In this document: piece by piece, positions 61,268 through 64,000 of the stretch | Numbering within the stretch: position 1 is the first letter of the stretch | How the letters are laid out: the number at the start of each line of letters is the position of its first letter | DNA from: Mangrovimicrobium sp033283265 | GTDB lineage: Bacteria > Pseudomonadota > Gammaproteobacteria > Pseudomonadales > Halieaceae | Assembly: GCA_033283265.1 (NCBI GenBank) | Contig: JAWMQN010000005.1 | Coordinates: 124,001-188,000 of the forward strand | Direction of reading: 5' to 3' | Length of the DNA stretch: 64,000 bases | Notes under the pieces: generated by a model | Told to the model about the DNA's origin: nothing | Seen by the model: only the letters and a program-made list of their open reading frames with translations | The model's database searches: none | Translations under genes and position numbers: made by a program

Positions 61268-62557
61268 CTAGCGCAGGATGACTGGAATCGTCGACATGCC
61301 GCGCTGCTCCAGACCGCCGAGCAACTGGGGCTCGGGGGCATCCGGGTCGAGACGCATGTTGGGGAAGCGGTCCATCAGGCCCTCGATGGCGGCGATCATC
61401 TCCTGCTTGGACACTTCCATGCCCAGGCAGCGGTGCGGGCCCATGCCGAAGCCGAGGTGCGGCTGCTTGCCGCGGGGCCGGTGCAGGTCGAAGACATCGG
61501 GGTTGTCCCAGATTGCGGGATCCCGGTTGGCCGCGCCGAGGCACATGTCGACGCGCGAACCGGCGGGGATGGTCACGCCGTACACTTCCACATCCTCTTT
61601 CACCAGCCGGGGGAAAGTCGGGTCGGTCGGCATCCAGCGGGCGCCCTCCTCGATGGCCGCCTCGATCAGGCTGCGGTCCGCCTTGCAGTCCTCCCAGTTC
61701 TGGTAGTCGCTGAGCAACTGGTAGAGGGTGATGCCGAGCTGGCGCCAGGTGGTGCCGCCGCCGGCGAGGATGATCAGGCGGCAGTAGGAGAATATCTCCT
61801 CGTCTTCCAGCAGGCGGGTGCTGCCGTCCTCGAGTTCCAGCTCGCATTTGATCAGTTCCGAGACCACGTCGTCCTGGGGCTGCTCACGGCGCGCTGTGAT
61901 CACTTCCTTGAGCATGCGCGAGACCTCACCCGCGGCCTGCATCACTTCCTCTATGGGCAGGGTGCGGGCCATCATGCTTTTCTGCAGGTGCACGCGGAAG
62001 GTCAGCGCGTCGTCGCCCTTGAGGCCGATACCCTGGGTCACGATGCTCACCGGCAGGCGGGCGCAGAGGTCGAGGTTGAGGTCTGCCCGCTCCATGGTCT
62101 CGAGACGGTCGAGCAGTGCGGCAACGGAGTTGTCGATCCAGTTCGCCCGCCACCACTTGATCGCCTTCGGCCGGATGAACATCGGCTGCACCATGCGCCG
62201 GTAGCGCAGGTGCTCGTCGCCGACCATCTTCAGGATCACCTTGCCCAGGTTGCGCACGCCGGGGCTCTCCTCGTAGACCTCGGAGGAAAACAGCAGGTTC
62301 TCCCGCAGCGCGCGGTTGCACAGCTCGTAGTTCAGCAGCGTGTAGTGGGGGCGCTCGTTCTCGTACATGGCGTGGGGGGCCGGTGGCAGTTCCAGCAGTT
62401 CGCGCAGGGAGCCCTTTATCACCGGGTGTTTTTCCCGCAGGGCGTTCATGCCCGGCGTGAGGTCACCGAAGACTTCGCCGCCGTGGGCCTCGGTCTCCTT
62501 GACCACATCGAAAAGTTCCGAGTAACGCTCGTCTTCAGCGGTTAGTGTCGCTGTCAT
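61268..62557 (-). CDS. Cytochrome P450 (second), first enzyme gene of the TetR operon
   Basis: 429 aa; CAGGAG precedes ATG 62557. The I-helix is IILAGGGTTWRQLG, the EEGARW ExxR motif follows, and the heme loop is GFGMGPHRCLGMEVSK with the axial Cys. It would hydroxylate the entry substrate; the ferredoxin partner is not in the window. It lies 35 bp after the TetR gene and leads the metabolic part of the operon. It differs from the 36848 P450 in length and motifs, so it is not a recent copy. Confidence 0.93.
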   Translation of the reverse strand: MTATLTAEDERYSELFDVVKETEAHGGEVFGDLTPGMNALREKHPVIKGSLRELLELPPAPHAMYENERPHYTLLNYELCNRALRENLLFSSEVYEESPGVRNLGKVILKMVGDEHLRYRRMVQPMFIRPKAIKWWRANWIDNSVAALLDRLETMERADLNLDLCARLPVSIVTQGIGLKGDDALTFRVHLQKSMMARTLPIEEVMQAAGEVSRMLKEVITARREQPQDDVVSELIKCELELEDGSTRLLEDEEIFSYCRLIILAGGGTTWRQLGITLYQLLSDYQNWEDCKADRSLIEAAIEEGARWMPTDPTFPRLVKEDVEVYGVTIPAGSRVDMCLGAANRDPAIWDNPDVFDLHRPRGKQPHLGFGMGPHRCLGMEVSKQEMIAAIEGLMDRFPNMRLDPDAPEPQLLGGLEQRGMSTIPVILR

Positions 62558-62592
62558 GGATGCATCTCCTGCAGTTGATCCGGGAATTGGCG

Positions 62593-63264
62593 CTAGTCCG
62601 CGCCGCTGTTTCTGACTGCAATCACCGCTGCGCCCGCCAGGGCGACGTCGATGACTGCCTCGATGTATTCCTGCTCCACTTCTTCACCAAAGGTCAGCAG
62701 ACGGCGCAGTATGGGGGCCGAGCAGACATCTCCGACCAACTCGGCATTGATGGCGCGGGGAAACTCGCCGCGCTCAATCGCGAGTTCGACCAGCCTGGTC
62801 CGGAACTGCCGCTCGTGCTGGTAAAGCTTGCGTGCAACAACCTCGACCTGGGGATCGGTGCGCCCCGAGAGCGCCGTCAAGATGCCCCGCCACATGGAAG
62901 TCTTGCTGGAGGCTGCCATATCCGTCAGATAGAGAAGGAAATCACCACGCAGGCTGCCGGTATCCGGCAGGGGGCGCTCCACCTGGAAGTGGGAGTCCAG
63001 GGTATCGGAGACCAGGACGGCCTTGCTCGGCCAGCGCCGGTAGATTGTGGTCTTGTTGACACCGGCGCGCTCGGCAACCTCGTCGATCTTCAGGTTCGCG
63101 TAGCCGACGCGGTTGAGTTCCTCGCCAGTCGCCTTGAGCACGCTGGCCACGACCTTGGCCGCGCGACCAGTCTGCTGGACGCCACTGGTGCGCCTGTCGC
63201 CGACGGAGCGCTTGACCGTGCTAGTTGCCTTCGTTGCCAGAGGAACCACCTCACCACGCGCCAT
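62593..63264 (-). CDS. TetR-family regulator leading the 12-gene operon
   Basis: 223 aa. The HTH reads LKIDEVAERAGVNKTTIYRRWPSKAVLV, preceded by a basic N-terminal region; the C-terminal ligand domain is helical. It is the first gene of a minus-strand series running without large gaps to 52214 (62593 to 62557, 35 bp, then mostly 2-44 bp). Two CAAC-N5-GTTG palindromes lie in the upstream region (63385-63397, 63591-63603), which suggests autoregulation. The Shine-Dalgarno sequence is weak. Confidence 0.9.
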   Translation of the reverse strand: MARGEVVPLATKATSTVKRSVGDRRTSGVQQTGRAAKVVASVLKATGEELNRVGYANLKIDEVAERAGVNKTTIYRRWPSKAVLVSDTLDSHFQVERPLPDTGSLRGDFLLYLTDMAASSKTSMWRGILTALSGRTDPQVEVVARKLYQHERQFRTRLVELAIERGEFPRAINAELVGDVCSAPILRRLLTFGEEVEQEYIEAVIDVALAGAAVIAVRNSGAD

Positions 63265-63384
63265 GTTGCCGGCGCGCTCGCTGTTTTATTTATCTGCGTA
63301 CCTGGCCTGCTGCCTCCCGACTGAACCACCGGGACAACGCCAGCTCTGTTAGCAAAGCATCCTAGACAGGGGCGATATTATTGT

Positions 63385-63397
63385 CAACTATTTGTTG
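63385..63397. promoter_or_regulatory. Palindrome CAACTATTTGTTG, candidate TetR operator
   Basis: CAAC-N5-GTTG 120 bp upstream of the TetR start. The same pattern is found at 63591-63603, which makes chance less likely. The position suits autorepression of the operon. Confidence 0.45.
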
Positions 63398-63590
63398 CGT
63401 TTAATGTGGCGGAGAATCGCTGAACCGTGCCGAGGGAAAGCGGGGCGGCGGTCGGCCGCCCCAGGTGCATATGAAGAAACATGATTTATAGCCTGCTTAT
63501 ATCGCTAAAAATGCAATAACGATAACTTGAACAGCCCACGACTGGAGCGCGGAGAGGTTTCCCGGCGCAGTCCCGGCGCAAATTATCACA

Positions 63591-63603
63591 CAACAATATG
63601 TTG
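63591..63603. promoter_or_regulatory. Palindrome CAACAATATGTTG, second candidate TetR operator
   Basis: CAACA-ATA-TGTTG, a perfect 13-bp palindrome with the same CAAC-N5-GTTG layout as 63385-63397. It lies nearer the AraC-type gene stop, so it is a less certain regulatory site. Confidence 0.35.
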
Positions 63604-63673
63604 CCATTAATAGCCGGCTTTCAGGCTCAGCCACCCGCCCCGAAGGCCCGCCACAACCTGCGCCGCGGGCCGC

Positions 63674-64000
63674 TTACAGCGTACCTGCGACCCTCGCGAC
63701 AGCGTGCCGCGGCAATCCTTCAGCGGCATTGCCGTACCGCCGGCCATCATTTACCGACGGCGTGGCAGCAGACCTGGCAGCCTTGCGCAGGGACTGGCGC
63801 ATCTTCCCCGGCGACTGCCCGAAATGCCGGGTAAAACGCCGGCTGAAGGCGGCCTCGGAGCGATAACCGACGTACTCCCCCACCGCGGCGATTTTCATAT
63901 CGGTCTTTTCCAGCAGGCGCACGGCGTGCTTCATGCGCAAGGCTGCGAGAAAACCCATCGGCGTGCTGCCGGTCTCCTCGCTGAAATGCGCGGCGAAATT
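63674..64000 (-). CDS. AraC-family transcriptional regulator, C-terminal part cut by window end
   Basis: 109 codons are visible and the frame is open to the window edge, so the start lies beyond it. The C-terminal double HTH is clear: an AALRMKHAVRLLEKTDMKIAAVGEYVGYRSEAAFSRRFTRHFGQSPGKMRQ region, listed here as the RMKHAVRLL, VGYRSEAAFSRRF and FGQSPGKMR elements, is the standard AraC/XylS signature. The N-terminal effector domain is missing. Its target cannot be named. Confidence 0.88.
   Translation of the reverse strand, partial: NFAAHFSEETGSTPMGFLAALRMKHAVRLLEKTDMKIAAVGEYVGYRSEAAFSRRFTRHFGQSPGKMRQSLRKAARSAATPSVNDGRRYGNAAEGLPRHAVARVAGTL

Larger units (their letters stand above)
63265..63673. 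other. 409-bp intergenic region upstream of the TetR operon
   Basis: Between the TetR start and the stop of the AraC-type gene, both on the minus strand. It holds the two CAAC-N5-GTTG palindromes and AT-rich stretches near 63485-63530 and 63582-63610. A promoter for the TetR operon must lie here, but I cannot choose between weak candidates. No gene is supported. Confidence 0.5.

Noticed and set aside
59789..62545. 918-codon open frame on the plus strand
   Set aside because: It is antisense to ALDH and P450 genes with complete motifs; long antisense frames are common in GC-rich DNA and it has no family motif.
9613..63264. Horizontal transfer island with integrase or att sites
   Set aside because: No integrase, transposase, tRNA or direct terminal repeats were seen; composition is even apart from AT-rich promoters.
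1..64000. CRISPR array or tandem repeat block
   Set aside because: No regularly spaced repeats were visible on reading the sequence; the only repeats are short operator-like sites.

Overview
The window is GC-rich, densely coded bacterial DNA. It holds about 53 protein genes, four large TonB-dependent outer-membrane receptors of the LEEVIVTA type, one PQQ alcohol dehydrogenase, and many genes for oxidation and acyl-CoA chemistry. The receptors and overall gene style point to a marine-type gammaproteobacterium that degrades lipophilic organics, perhaps of the Halieaceae/OM60 kind; this placement is inference, because no rRNA or other marker gene is present. I saw no tRNA, rRNA, IS element, phage gene or CRISPR array. 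The window opens inside an amidohydrolase gene and closes inside an AraC-type regulator gene.

Layout. 1-9.6 kb: a TonB receptor and an exported tyrosine phosphatase lie between two similar SnoaL-like genes. Next comes a minus-strand operon TetR, sulfotransferase, DUF1214-like, SRPBCC, SDR, SnoaL. 9.6-16.1 kb: an IclR regulator, a TonB receptor, a PQQ quinohemoprotein dehydrogenase and a cupin. 16.1-28.2 kb: two minus-strand operons with near-identical promoters. One carries amidohydrolase, sulfotransferase, DUF1214-like and a two-subunit molybdenum hydroxylase (Ior-type). The other carries SnoaL, two PhyH dioxygenases and a cupin. A TonB receptor lies between them. 28.2-31 kb: B12-binding mutase small subunit, acyl-CoA ligase and SnoaL. 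31-36.7 kb: a YbaK-type deacylase, a REC-SpoIIE phosphatase-STAS protein and a YfiR-fused hybrid histidine kinase. 36.8-52.2 kb: ALDH, AKR, GMC and P450 in one operon, a TonB receptor broken by one amber codon, an FAD-linked oxidase, a MarR regulator, and thiolase, ThDP decarboxylase and mutase large subunit in another operon. 52.2-63.3 kb: a 12-gene minus-strand operon led by a TetR gene (P450, ALDH, SDR, thiolase-like, DUF35, amidohydrolase, F420-type DUF385 protein, kinase-like, flavin reductase, VOC, hydrolase).

How it fits together. The central observation is a palindrome with core AGTATACT at four places (30.84, 42.46, 45.23 and 47.56 kb). At three of them it covers the -10 box of a promoter with the same 16-bp spacing. 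These sites tie the mutase small subunit/CoA-ligase operon, the ALDH-AKR-GMC-P450 operon, the broken receptor and the MarR/thiolase/ThDP/mutase-large-subunit locus into one probable MarR regulon. The two mutase halves lie 20 kb apart but share this site. The likely logic is import, hydroxylation, oxidation to an acid, CoA activation and B12-dependent carbon-skeleton rearrangement. The substrate is unknown. Two other recurring units stand out: a sulfotransferase followed by a DUF1214-like gene, present twice, and the promoter pair at 22.6 and 28.15 kb.
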